This document shows positions 1 to 11,838 of a stretch of 64,000 nt of DNA, piece by piece (within the stretch, counting starts at the first letter, position 1; the number at the start of each line of letters is the position of its first letter). A model generated the notes under the pieces. The model worked only from the letters and a program-made list of their open reading frames with translations, was not told the origin of the DNA and did no database searches. The DNA lies in NCBI GenBank assembly GCA_028554795.2, contig CM068835.1:29452311-29516310 (forward strand). The letters are read 5' to 3'. Source of the stretch: Sinohyriopsis cumingii (Eukaryota > Mollusca > Bivalvia > Unionida > Unionidae). The position numbers were made by a program, and so were the translations under genes.

Positions 1-1606
1 AATTATCCACTGCCATTTCAGGTCTGGGATAGCATTGTCAGATGTTTGCACACTGAATTAACTCATTCCCTGTGTCTTAGAAGAAAAAATATCCAACATT
101 TTCATTTTTTCAGACATTTCTTGAATTCTCAAAAAACTCTATAACTTATGATTTGAGCATTACATAGTATCTTTTAATAATAATAATAATGATAATAATA
201 ATAATAATAACTATAATAAATAAACTTTGCGTAATAAAGGTAACTCATTTATTTTACACTAGTTTCCCCTGAGGTCCTCAAGACAAATGAGGCAATTAAG
301 AATACATTTTTTTAAAATCAAGCCATATACAAATTACGAAATAAATATAAGTAATTGTAGACTGCATATTATTATGAATAATATATGAAACTAGATTTCA
401 AAAACCTGTATAAATCAAAATATTTAGAAAACTTGAAAGTATTTGTGTAATTTATATTAAAATTATTTGTTTTTGGTCTTGTTATTAAGTAATTATCTTT
501 TATTATCATAACAGCCATGAAATGGTCATGAAAGAATAACTGTATGAGTTACTTAGATAGTATTGAAGCAAGCGTCCAAAATTAAAATGATTTGACTTGA
601 GTGAAATATCTGATGTACATTATTATAGTTAAGACAGCTACATATATAATAAATGCCAGTGGTTTGTGGCTCTCTCTTGATAAAAAGAATAAATTAAATA
701 TCTGCTATCTTCACTGTTTATCAGAGCTGACATTAATTTGCACATTAGTTACCTGACCAACAAAGTGTTCCACAGTTCTGAAAAAGGACAAAAAGGAAAA
801 TCTAAAGATTCGGTTGGAATTTTGAAAATCACTGGGATCTGTATAGGCATGTATCATGATTATTGTATGTTGCTACAATGAGACTGATTGACCATTCCTT
901 GTCCCTCAATTGCTTTGTAAAATTTCCTGATATAAAGTTTGGCAGAAATTCTTTTCATAAATCTCAGCAGTGTGGATGAGAGAATTTTTTGTCATTGGGC
1001 ATTGCAGCTATAGTGATCTGCACTATACCGCTCTTTAGGACACCTATAAGTGTGCCCTGCATTATAACTCCCAGAGAAGTCACCTTATCTTAATATAAAT
1101 ACGCTATGCATCTGGATATATTTGGTCCTAAATACACTCATGTTATATGACAGACCATTGTTACCAAGAAGTCCATTATACTGAGTAACCACTGTACGTA
1201 CTTTTGTAATGGATCACATTTTTACAGACTTGTCATAAAAGTAAAATTTGTTATTCCTGGCTTTTGATAATAACAGTATTTCATCTTTGATAATATAGGG
1301 GTCTAGCTACTGTCTTGTTATATCTAAATTCATGTTATAATGGAGCGTGCAATAGCAGGGACACACTAATAGCTACATAGTGCCAATTTAAAGTTGAGAC
1401 TTAAAATGTTAAAATGATTAAAAGTTAAAGAGTTTCAGATAAAAAATTACAAATGAATCATTAGTTAGAAAAGGAGCCAAGATCACTTTAGTGTGATTTT
1501 TTTTCTGGATGATAATGTTTACAATGTCTTCTGGGGACTAGTGAAAGTTGAGGTGAGCTACGTACGTCATTGCAAATAAGACTCTGGTTCATTAATGTCA
1601 TGAATC
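1..1606. other. AT-rich DNA without a recognisable gene
   Basis: No open frame, splice-bounded exon or RNA gene could be supported on either strand. The only structure seen is a short imperfect TAA microsatellite at about 176-215. The stretch may be an intron of the plus-strand gene whose last exon is at 13073, or it may be intergenic. Confidence 0.5.
176..215. repeat. TAA microsatellite
   Basis: About twelve imperfect copies of the trinucleotide TAA/AAT, seen directly. One GAT interruption lies near the middle. Confidence 0.85.
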
Positions 1607-1614
1607 ATGATCAT

Positions 1615-2462
1615 TTCTGTCTTGGGATTGAGTGATGGTTATGGTGGTGGGTGTTATAGTATAATAATCTTAACACAAGGATTAAGTGATGGTTATGGTG
1701 GTGGATGTTATAATATTATAATCTTAACACAAGGATTAAGTGATGGTTATGGTGGTGGATGTTATAATATTAACACAAGGATTAAGTGATGGTTATGGTG
1801 GTGGATGTTATAATATTATAATCTTAACACAAGGATTAAGTGATGGTTATGGTGGTGGATGTTATAATATTAACACAAGGATTAAGTGATGGTTATGGTG
1901 GTGGATGTTATAATATTATAATCTTAACACAAGGATTAAGTGATGGTTATGGTGGTGGATGTTATAATATTATAATCTTAACACAAGGATTAAGTGATGG
2001 TTATGGTGGTGGATGTTATAATATTATAATCTTAACACAAGGATTAAGTGATGGTAATGGTGGTGGGTGTTATAATATTAACACAAGGATTAAGTGATGG
2101 TAATGGTGGTGGGTGTTATAATATTATGACCTTAACACAAGGATTTAGTGATGGTTATGGTGGTGGGTCTTATAATATTATGACCTTAACACAAGGATTA
2201 AGTGATGGTTATGGTGGTGGGTCTTATAATATTATGACCTTAACACAAGGATTAAGTGATGGTTATGGTGGTGGGTCTTAAAGTCTTATGACCTTAATGC
2301 AAGGATTAAGTGATTGTTATGGTGGTGGGTCTTATAGTATTATGACTGTAATGCAAGGGTTAAGTGATTGTTATGGTGGTGGGTCTTACAGTATTATGAC
2401 CTTAACACAAGGATTAAGTGATGGCTATGGTGGTGGGTCTTATAATATTATGACCTTAACAA
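1615..2462. repeat. 54-bp minisatellite (46-bp variants)
   Basis: About sixteen head-to-tail copies of a unit built around GGATTAAGTGATGGTTATGG. The standard unit is 54 bp. Several copies are 46 bp through loss of an 8-bp block within the TATAATATTATAATC part. Copies after about 2100 share GGGTCTTATAATATTATGACC instead of the earlier GGATGTTATAATATTATAATC, so the array has at least two sequence blocks. Because 54 is a multiple of three the array stays open in one frame as a Gly/Tyr-rich repeat, but the 46-bp copies break it. It runs directly into the 60-bp satellite. Confidence 0.9.
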
Positions 2463-5400
2463 AAATAATACCCCACAAACATCCAGTAAAACATTTTACA
2501 CTGTCTTGTTAATCCTAAATGAAAATAATACCCCACAAACATCCAGTAAAACATTTTACACTGTCTTGTTAGTCCTAAATGAAAATAATACCCCACAAAC
2601 ATCCAGTAAAACATTTTACACTGTCTTGTTAGTCCTAAATGAAAATAATACCCCACAAACATCCAGTAAAACATTTTACACTGTCTTGTTGGTGCTAAAT
2701 GAAAATAATACCCGACAAACATCCAGTAAAACATTTTACACTGTCTTGTTGGTGCTAAATGAAAATAATACCCCACAAACATCCAGTAAAACATTTTACA
2801 CTGTCTTGTTAGTCCTAAATGAAAATAATACCCCACAAACATCCAGTAAAACATTTTACACTGTCTTGTTAGTCCTAAATGAAAATAATACCCCACAAAC
2901 ATCTGTCTTGTTAGTGCTAAATGAAAATAATACCCCACAAACATCCAGTAAAACATTTTACACTGTCTTGTTAATCCTAAATGAAAATAATACCCCACAA
3001 ACATCCAGTAAAACATTTTACACTGTCTTGTTAGTCCTAAATGAAAATAATACCCCACAAACACCCAGTAAAACATTTTACACTGTCTTGTTAGTGCTAA
3101 ATGAAAATAATACCCCACAAACATCCAGTAAAACATTTTACACTGTCTTGTTAGTCCTAAATGAAAATAATACCCCACAAACATCCAGTAAAACATTTTA
3201 CACTGTCTTGTTAGTCCTAAATGAAAATAATACCCCACAAACATCCAGTAAAACATTTTACACTGTCTTGTTAGTCCTAAATGAAAATAATACCCCACAA
3301 ACATCCAGTAAAACATTTTACACTGTCTTGTTAGTGCTAAATGAAAATAATACCCCACAAACATCCAGTAAAACATTTTACACTGTCTTGTTAGTGCTAA
3401 ATGAAAATAATACCCCACAAACATCCAGTAAAACATTTTACACTGTCTTGTTAGTGCTAAATGAAAATAATACCCCACAAACATCCAGTAAAACATTTTA
3501 CACTGTCTTGTTAGTCCTAAATGAAAATAATGCCCCACAAACACCCAGTAAAACATTTTACACTGTCTTGTTAGTCCTAAATGAAAATAATACCCCACAA
3601 ACATCCAGTAAAACATTTTACACTGTCTTGTTAGTCCTAAATGAAAATAATGCCCCACAAACACCCAGTAAAACATTTTACACTGTCTTGTTAGTCCTAA
3701 ATGAAAATAATACCCCACAAACATCCAGTAAAACATTTTACACTGTCTTGTTAGTCCTAAATGAAAATAATACCCCACAAACATTTAGGTAAAACATTTT
3801 ACACTGTCTTGTTAGTCCTAAATGAAAATAATACCCCACAAACATTTAGGTAAAACATTTTACACTGTCTTGTTAGTCCTAAATGAAAATAATACCCCAC
3901 AAACATTTAGGTAAAACATTTTACACTGTCTTGTTAGTCCTAAATGAAAATAATACCCCACAAACACCCAGTAAAACATTTTACACTGTCTTGTTAGTCC
4001 TAAATAAAAATACCCCACAAACATTTAGGTAAAACATTTTACACTGTCTTGTTAGTCCTAAATGAAAATAATACCCCACAAACATCCAGTAAAACATTTT
4101 ACACTGTCTTGTTAGTCCTAAATGAAAATAATACCCCACAAACATCCAGTAAAAAATTTTACACTGTCTTGTTAGTCCTAAATGAAAAAAATACCCCACA
4201 AACATCCAGTAAAACATTTTACACTGTCTTGTTAGTCCTAAATGAAAATAATACCCCACAAACACCCAGTAAAACATTTTACACTGTCTTGTTAGTCCTA
4301 AATGAAAATAATACCCCACAAACATTTAGGTAAAACATTTTACACTGTCTTGTTAGTCCTAAATGAAAATAATACCCCACAAACATCCAGTAAAACATTT
4401 TACACTGTCTTGTTAGTCCTAAATGAAAATAATACCCCACAAACATCCAGTAAAACATTTTACACTGTCTTGTTAGTCCTAAATGAAAATAATACCCCAC
4501 AAACATCTGTCTTGTTAGTGCTAAATGAAAATAATACCCCACAAACATCCAGTAAAACATTTTACACTGTCTTGTTAGTCCTAAATGAAAATAATACCCC
4601 ACAAACATCCAGTAAAACATTTTACACTGTCTTGTTAGTCCTAAATGAAAAAAATACCCCACAAACATCCAGTAAAACATTTTACACTGTCTTGTTAGTC
4701 CTAAATGAAAATAATACCCCACAAACATCCAGTGAAACATTTTACACTGTCTTGTTAGTCCTAAATGAAAATAATACCCCACAAACACCCAGTAAAACAT
4801 TTTACACTGTCTTGTTAGTCCTAAATGAAAATAATACCCCACAAACATTTAGGTAAAACATTTTACACTGTCTTGTTAGTCCTAAATGAAAATAATACCC
4901 CACAAACATCCAGTAAAAAATTTTACACTGTCTTGTTAGTCCTAAATGAAAAAAATACCCCACAAACATCCAGTAAAACATTTTACACTGTCTTGTTAGT
5001 CCTAAATGAAAATAATACCCCACAAACATCCAGTAAAACATTTTACACTGTCTTGTTAGTCCTAAATGAAAAAAATACCCCACAAACATCCAGTAAAACA
5101 TTTTACACTGTCTTGTTAGTCCTAAATGAAAATAATACCCCACAAACATCCAGTGAAACATTTTACACTGTCTTGTTAGTCCTAAATGAAAATAATACCC
5201 CACAAACACCCAGTAAAACATTTTACACTGTCTTGTTAGTCCTAAATGAAAATAATACCCCACAAACATTTAGGTAAAACATTTTACACTGTCTTGTTAG
5301 TCCTAAATGAAAATAATACCCCACAAACATCCAGTAAAAAATTTTACACTGTCTTGTTAGTCCTAAATGAAAAAAATACCCCACAAACACCCAGTAAAAC

Positions 5401-6437
5401 ATTTTACACTGTCTTGTTAGTCCTAAATGAAAATAATACCCCACAAACATCCAGTGAAACATTTTACACTGTCTTGTTAGTCCTAAATGAAAATAATACC
5501 CCACAAACATTTAGGTAAAACATTTTACACTGTCTTGTTAGTCCTAAATGAAAATAATACCCCACAAACATTTAGGTAAAACATTTTACACTGTCTTGTT
5601 AGTCCTAAATGAAAATAATACCCCACAAACATCCAGTAAAACATTTTACACTGTCTTGTTAGTCCTAAATGAAAATAATACCCCACAAACATCCAGTAAA
5701 ACATTTTACACTGTCTTGTTAGTCCTAAATGAAAATAATACCCCACAAACATCTGTCTTGTTAGTGCTAAATGAAAATAATACCCCACAAACATCCAGTA
5801 AAACATTTTACACTGTCTTGTTAGTCCTAAATGAAAATAATACCCCACAAACATCCAGTAAAACATTTTACACTGTCTTGTTAGTCCTAAATGAAAAAAA
5901 TACCCCACAAACATCCAGTAAAACATTTTACACTGTCTTGTTAGTCCTAAATGAAAATAATACCCCACAAACATCCAGTGAAACATTTTACACTGTCTTG
6001 TTAGTCCTAAATGAAAATAATACCCCACAAACACCCAGTAAAACATTTTACACTGTCTTGTTAGTCCTAAATGAAAATAATACCCCACAAACATTTAGGT
6101 AAAACATTTTACACTGTCTTGTTAGTCCTAAATGAAAATAATACCCCACAAACATCCAGTAAAACATTTTACACTGTCTTGTTAGTCCTAAATGAAAATA
6201 ATACCCTACAAACATCCAGTAAAACATTTTACACTGTCTTGTTAGTCCTAAATGAAAATAATACCCCACAAACACCCAGTAAAACATTTTACACTGTCTT
6301 GTTAGTGCTAAATGAAAATAATACCCCACAAACATCCAGTAAAACATTTTACACTGTCTTGTTAGTGCTAAATGAAAATAATACCCCACAAACATCCAGT
6401 AAAACATTTTACACTGTCTTGTTAGTCCTAAATGAAA
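2456..6437. repeat. 60-bp satellite array with higher-order structure
   Basis: Roughly 66 tandem copies of a 60-bp unit that reads AATACCCCACAAACATCCAG, then TAAAACATTTTACACTGTCT, then TGTTAGTCCTAAATGAAAAT. Variants recur: a 61-bp form with ACATTTAGG in place of ACATCCAG, a form with AAAAAATACC, and shortened copies with ACATCTGTCTTG at about 2901, 4505 and 5751. The block around 4279-4856 reappears about 1246 bp downstream at 5525-6102 with the same translation, so a multi-unit segment was duplicated. Both strands are open for long stretches because the unit is 20 codons, and I do not consider them coding. Confidence 0.95.
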
Positions 6438-6439
6438 AT

Positions 6440-7137
6440 TTCGTTTGTCAGATCATAGCTATGTTGGCCATCTTAAAAATCTTGTCATGGCTACTTCGCC
6501 AGAACTGCTAGCGTTGCGACATGGGGTATTCAGATGTAGCTGGTTCTGAATGAAAATGATGCATATCAGACTTTAATTATGGCTGCCATTGTAGCACTCT
6601 TGCAAATATTATACCTACTTAAATTACCTGAATACATGGTGTCTAGACAAAAGGTTTTCACTAAAGGACTTCTTATGATATCTGGTTAGTCCTAAATAAT
6701 CAGAGTTGGTTATCTTGAAAATTTTGTTTTCACTTCTTTTGAATGGGTGGTCATATTTAAATGGGGTTTTCACTAAAACACTTTTAATTGCATATGGTTG
6801 GTTCTTACTAAAATTGATGCCAGTGTGACTTCCCAGACTTTGAGATATCTCATGAAAGCTGCTTTTCCTATATTGATGACCATACAAGCATTCAAGAAAA
6901 CTTTCTTTCTTGCAGTATAGTTATTTCTGGTGTATAATGACCTAACCTTCAAAATGGCTGCCCAGATGGCCATCCTGAAAGTCACTTAATAGTTACTTCT
7001 CCAGTACAAATTGTCTTTTTGGCATGGGGTTTTAACTAAAATACTATTTAAAAATAATAGCAGTATGTAGCTAGTTCTGAAAGAAAATAGTGCTCATCTG
7101 ATATCCAACATGGCACCATAGGCCATCTAAGAAAAAA
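6440..7137. repeat. Old dispersed repeat with internal sub-repeats
   Basis: No gene is seen. Recurring pieces such as CTGGTTCTGAATGAAAATGA, TGCTCATCTGATATCCAACA and a pattern ATGGGGTTTTCACTAAAA occur at 6535, 6660, 6765, 7020 and 7070. Related pieces occur in reverse orientation at about 39950-40380 in a GH3 intron. This is probably a decayed mobile or amplified repeat family. Confidence 0.55.
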
Positions 7138-7149
7138 TATTTTTTCTTC

Positions 7150-7340
7150 TTCAAATTCATCACCAGATCATAATACCTTAGGAGAACAACCACTGCCTGG
7201 CAAATCCAGCCTTCCCAGGCTAAAACATTTTAGCTAAAAAGCTAAAAGTTATCTGCTCACCTACGAGGCAGTTAGATGTAGTGATCTCCACTTGATACAA
7301 GGATTGGTACCAATCCCTTGACTACTTAAATTACAATCCA
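7150..7340 (+). repeat. Left inverted terminal repeat of the DIRS-like element
   Basis: Starts near TTCTTCTTCAAATTCATCAC and continues through ATCATAATACCTTAGGAGAA to GATTGGTACCAATCCC. The reverse complement of 11644-11838 matches it in order, with divergence and small gaps. Confidence 0.75.
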
Positions 7341-7589
7341 CATACAAGTATTCTGTCTTAAAACAAGTTCAAGGAGTATTCTCTTTGAAGGGAAGTATAC
7401 TGCATCTATAATTTCCAACTTTTCATTCTTTCTTCAACAACAAAGTTCTGTCTTTTTTTGTATCATTACTTTGCTGTCCTCACATACTCAGGCACCCTTG
7501 TTATATACTTGCACAAGTCACTGACGTGTCCCCTCACATTGATACAGCTATATTTAAATATGTGCAGGTTTAATGTGTGATATAGAAAA

Positions 7590-8040
7590 CTCATTTAATA
7601 TTTCCACTATGGTCAGATACATAGAGGTAAGTTTCGTATATTAATCTAGTGTCCACTTAACAGTGATATAAATGACACTTATTTATCTGTATAGGCCATC
7701 ATGTGGCCTTCACTACAGGTAACATTGTCTTATAGATTGATATTATTGCATCCACTTTGTAAGTATCAATAGTAATGGTTCATTGCAATTTAATTTGCAG
7801 ATATTGTGTGTAATAGAAGCTTAATTATATTTCTGTATGGTTCTGCCATGGCAAGATACATACAGGTAAGTTTCTATACTGTTTAGTCTTAACAACCACT
7901 TAGTTGTTACTATAAGCAACAGTTTAGTGATTTTACCTGTATAGTGTTATATATGTTTATAATTTTGTAAATTTTATTCATGACTGTAAGTTGTATTAAT
8001 TATCTATAACTAAATTTTGTGTACGTCTGTATAGGTTCTA
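7590..8040 (+). repeat. Degenerate direct duplication, about 240 bp apart
   Basis: Two similar stretches at about 7590-7700 and 7835-7955 each contain AGATACAT followed by AGGTAAGTTT and end near CTGTATAG. They lie just inside the left end of the DIRS-like element. No protein could be recognised here. Confidence 0.5.
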
Positions 8041-8099
8041 TTTTAAGATATTAAGATCGACATGATTTGGTAACATTGGAAACATTGGACTGATAACCA

Positions 8100-9770
8100 C
8101 TTTACATGTGTAGCTTGCATCAGTTGTCAATCCACCAATTCATGTCAGACTTGCACATCATGGACTGGAGTCAGTACTAGGGGTACTAAAGGGGAAGGCA
8201 CAGAAGCAAACTTTGAGGGACAACGACATCAGTATACACACTGACATCATGGTAGGGAATGAATTGCTTCGCGATGGGTCTCACACACCACACGCTTCAT
8301 CAACGATATTGGATTGATCAAAGCTATTGCAGAGAACCACATCTCTGACTGATAACCTTCCTGGGTAGAACCAGTAGGTAGTTTGCCGCATGGGCTCTAC
8401 ACCCAATTGCCTTTATCACCTGTCACTGAGTGAGGCTGAGATCAAAAGAAACTACCTCAGTTACTGTCTCACACTTCAGATATATGGACTGGCTACATGG
8501 ATCAGATATACTGTATCCTGTCCCAACCTAATACACTGGACAACATTGTGTCAACTATGATAGCCCTGTTCCACGATGACCAGACTCTGCCATATGACTC
8601 TGATCACAATGGGTTGATACCACAGTAAATATTCCATTGTCAGTCACCAGATGAACAATCTTTGTCCATTTTACTGAACCCATGTCATACAGGCACTCTC
8701 GTGGATTAGTTTAACCCACATAGTACCGAAAGGCACTCACTGCAAACAATGCCCAGCAAAGTGCTTTATTTCCTAAGTGAGGTCACTTCACTTTGTTCTC
8801 TAGCTTTTACTTAGTGACCATTTGGAAGTCACCATTTCTCACCACCACAGTCTATTGTACATTGCAAGACAAACAGAAGGCCTTAGTTATCTTCATTGGA
8901 GCGAGACTGAGATTAAAACAAGCCTTTTGAATATTATCTCACACATCGGCTTTATGGACCAGTTTTGTGGATCAAATGTCCCCTAAATCATCTCAGCACA
9001 ATGTCATGCAAAATAAAATGGTATTTTTTTGTCAAATCCAGACTCTGCCATGTTTTAGATTGCAACAGGTGACTACCACAGTCTCTCTGAATGTTTAAAC
9101 CAAAAGACATAAGGTCATTCTTCAGTTTGCATCCTCCATCATGAGGTATTTTTATGAATCAGCCACAGGCCACTCAATGCATCCGATGCCCAGCAATGCA
9201 CTGGGTACCCAATTTAGTACCCCAGTACACACATGATATGGATTGACAGTGTTTTCATGACTTTACCATTCAAAGGGAAAACTCGCTTTGTGATCAGATC
9301 CCAATCAGGATGTTCTGTGAGCATGGTGGGCTACCTCTTTAGACAATCTTTTTTTTCTTCATCTCAGGTTACCCAGGAGGCATCAGCATTGCCCTGTTCT
9401 CCCAGGGGTAACGAGGTATGCTAACAAGCCCCATTGTCTTCAGTAGATCTCACTGACAAGAGAAGACTCTGCCTTCCAAGCATCAATCAAGGAAGACTTT
9501 CACTTGTTACCACTAGAGTTAATTCTCCTACTCCTTCTCCATCAATGGCTTGGTTGTGAGTTCCATCTTTAGACATGCTAATCAACAAAGACCAAGCATC
9601 ATTCAACTGTTATCATTATCAGGTTGAGTGGCTGACTTGGACAGCATTACAGACACATAGCAGCCATGGGATTGGCAAAGTCCTCATCAATAAGCGCCTC
9701 AGATGTCATCTTGTAGGGTGCATTAGGGACCAGTTTTGTAGAGTACATATCCTGTAACCCACTCCAACAT
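8100..9770 (+). pseudogene. Decayed internal coding region of the DIRS-like element
   Basis: Plus-strand sequence with short, interrupted open stretches and no intact frame. Two segments about 450 bp apart (near 8420-8810 and 8880-9230) resemble each other: both have a TGAG-type start leading into GAGATTAAAA/GAGATCAAAA, a FMDQ/MDQI-like peptide and a later MPS-K/N-AL peptide. This points to an old internal duplication. Position between the left end and the RNase H/recombinase remnants suggests it once carried the gag-like and reverse transcriptase parts, but I cannot recognise either domain here, so the assignment is by position only. Confidence 0.35.
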
Positions 9771-9774
9771 AAGG

Positions 9775-10630
9775 AATTTGACATGGTTGTGCTGAACATG
9801 ATACAGAAAGCAAGAGAACTGGATTGTAACCTCATCCTGGTTGTTCCACTCAAGTGGGAAAAATCTTGGATCAACAACATCATTAAGCTAATGGCAGAAA
9901 ATCCTCATGATACATAAATATGTAATCATTTGCTCAAGCAACCATGACATCCCAATTCAGATTTGTTGAACCTGCACATCTGGATCATATTAGTCAAACC
10001 ATCCTGACACTCTCATCAAGAGGTGGAAAGAAAAACCTTTTCGATTTACTGTCAGATTTGGAGTTTACACATCCAAAAGCAGCTCTGTGTGCAAAGTGGA
10101 ATCTGCCATGGATGCTAACCTGGTTGAATAATTAGACACTGTTTGAACCAATCTTGAGGGCTTCATTGGTTCACCTCTTACTTAACACTAGCAACAGCAG
10201 GTTGTTGTTGTTGTTGTTGTAGGGTTTAACACCATTTTTCAGCACAAGATAGGCTATACCTGGCACCAGTATAAATGGCGGAGGAAGAACCCATGAAAAC
10301 CCCAGAAAGAACCACCAACCCATGAGAAGCTACTGTCAAGCTTTCTCACATACCCACATTGGCCGAAACCAAGACTTGAACCCATGGAGACAGAGGTGAG
10401 ATGGCAGTGATCTGTAACGGTGAGTGCTTTAGACTACTTGGCCACTCAGGGCCCCTGCAATAGCAGGCAGAATCAGCAAAATACATACTTTACCAGTTAA
10501 CCTGAACTACTTGCAGTTCTGACAAGATGGTCAGCATCAATCATGATGACCTCTGCTTTCATTGCCAGGAACAGGCTCCTGTTCCTGTTCCTGTGGAATG
10601 AGACTTTTGTAACAAAATCACAAGGTCTCC
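9775..10630 (+). pseudogene. RNase H end and tyrosine recombinase remnant (DIRS-like)
   Basis: At about 9779-9905 the peptide ARELDCNLILVVPLKWEKSW resembles the LILVVP-W segment at the end of the DIRS RNase H region. From 9944 to 10200 an open stretch with AALCAKWNLPWMLTWLNN, then FEPI..ASL.HLLL, matches the segment that precedes the first catalytic arginine of DIRS tyrosine recombinases. A SINE then interrupts the frame. After it, about 10467-10620, ISKIHTL, YLQF-QDG and CFHCQEQAPV match the peptides ISEVHAL, YLQFDQDG and AFICHEQAPA of the second copy at 26403-26717. Stops and frameshifts are present. The catalytic C-terminus is not recognisable. Confidence 0.6.
10201..10456 (-). mobile_element. 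tRNA-derived SINE, full length, minus strand
   Basis: Read on the minus strand it has a type-II-tRNA-like head (GGCCAAGTAGTCTAAAGC as box A, GGGTTCAAGTC as box B), a body with GTGAGAAAGCTTGACAGTAG and TGCTGAAAAATGG, and a CAA-repeat tail. Flanking direct repeats are GCAACAGCAG (10191-10200) and GCAATAGCAG (10457-10466), one mismatch. It sits inside the recombinase remnant of the DIRS-like element, so it arrived later. Confidence 0.9.
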
Positions 10631-10754
10631 TATAAGACCCAGAGCAAGCTCTGAAATGATACTTGAAAAGGACCAAGCAGAGGAAGATTCCATATCATCT
10701 TACCCCTCAAAGAGGGAAAGGACAGTGTATCAGCAATCAGGTAATGTAAAAGCT

Positions 10755-11435
10755 GTTCCAAATATTGTATATTCCCTTCCCTAATTAATGCACCTGCTCT
10801 AATTAATGCCCTATCCCCTTTTTTAAGAATAGAAAATTGAAAACTTACCAAGAATCATCACCATTCTGTAATCCAGGAATTAAGTAAGTCCACTCTTTGA
10901 CTTGCACCATTCTTGAACATGTTTCTGGTTACATTATATATCTTGCTGGCATGGTGTTTGGCTTTTGCTTCTGCCAAATTTATGACATTTAATCTAAATG
11001 GTGCAGTGTAAGACTTGTACTATTTAATACCGGTCTGCTTCAGAACCATGATTACAACAAAATACTGCAGCCGTCTCAGTTGATCCCACTGTTACAATGT
11101 ATATATCAGTGTTTAAATTACTAAAGTCACAGGTACACATGTAGTGTTAAACATGACACAATAGCTGGTCAACAAATTCAAAGAATTACCGGTCCTACTT
11201 CAACAAGCTGCTGAGTAGGAAAATTGTTGATAGATTGATCATTTTAACTGTACTGATATTTACAGTGGCTGAATTCAGTAACAGAAAGACTCCCAGATGT
11301 GCATGTGGTCATTATAAGAGTACATCAAAAGAGCAGCTTTAAGTTTCATTATTGTGCTCTAATAAATACCCCCATTTGGAAAATGTAACACCCCTGGGGC
11401 ATTAATTATGGAATATACAATACTTTAGGGGACCA
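10755..11435. mobile_element. Possible nested non-autonomous element with inverted ends
   Basis: The stretch AATATTGTATATTCCCTTCC followed by CTAATTAATGCACCTGCTCT near 10763 has an inverted counterpart near 11345-11425 (GCATTAATTATGGAATATAC after GCTCTAATAAATACCCCC). The pair could be terminal inverted repeats of a roughly 0.7-kb MITE inside the DIRS-like element. Exact ends and target duplications were not resolved. A related short piece occurs near 37500. Confidence 0.4.
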
Positions 11436-11505
11436 GAGATGGCCTTTCTAGGGTAAAGACATGTAACTATCTCCACCTCTTACCTTTTCTCTTAAGGTAT
11501 TATGA

Positions 11506-11590
11506 TCAGGTAACATATCTGAGGAAGAAAACAATTTTTATCTAGTAAAATATGTTTCTTCAGTAATACTTACCTGATCATAATACTGTA
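11506..11590 (+). repeat. Internal complementary region of the DIRS-like element
   Basis: The left half, with AGGTATTATGATCAGGTAAC, is complementary to the outer edge of the left end (GATCATAATACCTT near 7170). The right half, with AATATGTTTCTTCAGTAATA, is complementary to the outer edge of the right end (TTACTGAAGAAACATATTTC near 11829). This junction of both edge complements is a hallmark of DIRS elements, used in their proposed circular replication. A homologous region is at about 26085-26170 in the second copy. Confidence 0.7.
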
Positions 11591-11643
11591 CACATACAGC
11601 CTCCCAGCCTTCCCATAATTACATCCGTATAGTGTCTGCCTTC

Positions 11644-11838
11644 CACTCAAGCAGTAACTAAAGTAATCATGGGAATTGGTACCAATCCCACTATCAAGGG
11701 GAGATCAATCTATCTAACTGCAACCAAGGTGGACAGTTAACTAGCTTTTTTTGCTAAAAAGTTTTAGTCTAGGAGTGCTGAATTTGTCAGTAGTAGTTCT
11801 CCTAAGATTTTATGATTTGGTATGTTTTACTGAAGAAA
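11644..11838 (+). repeat. Right inverted terminal repeat of the DIRS-like element
   Basis: Runs from near GTAACTAAAGTAATCATGGG through GGAATTGGTACCAATCCC and GGGGAGATCAATC to AGTTCTCCTAAGATTTTATG. Its reverse complement parallels 7150-7340. The second DIRS copy has the equivalent end at about 25865-26085 in the opposite orientation. Confidence 0.75.

Noticed and set aside
2456..3784. 442-codon minus-strand and 428-codon plus-strand open frames
   Set aside because: Both lie in the 60-bp satellite; the unit is 20 codons, so both strands are open by construction, with no start context, splice sites or protein-like composition.
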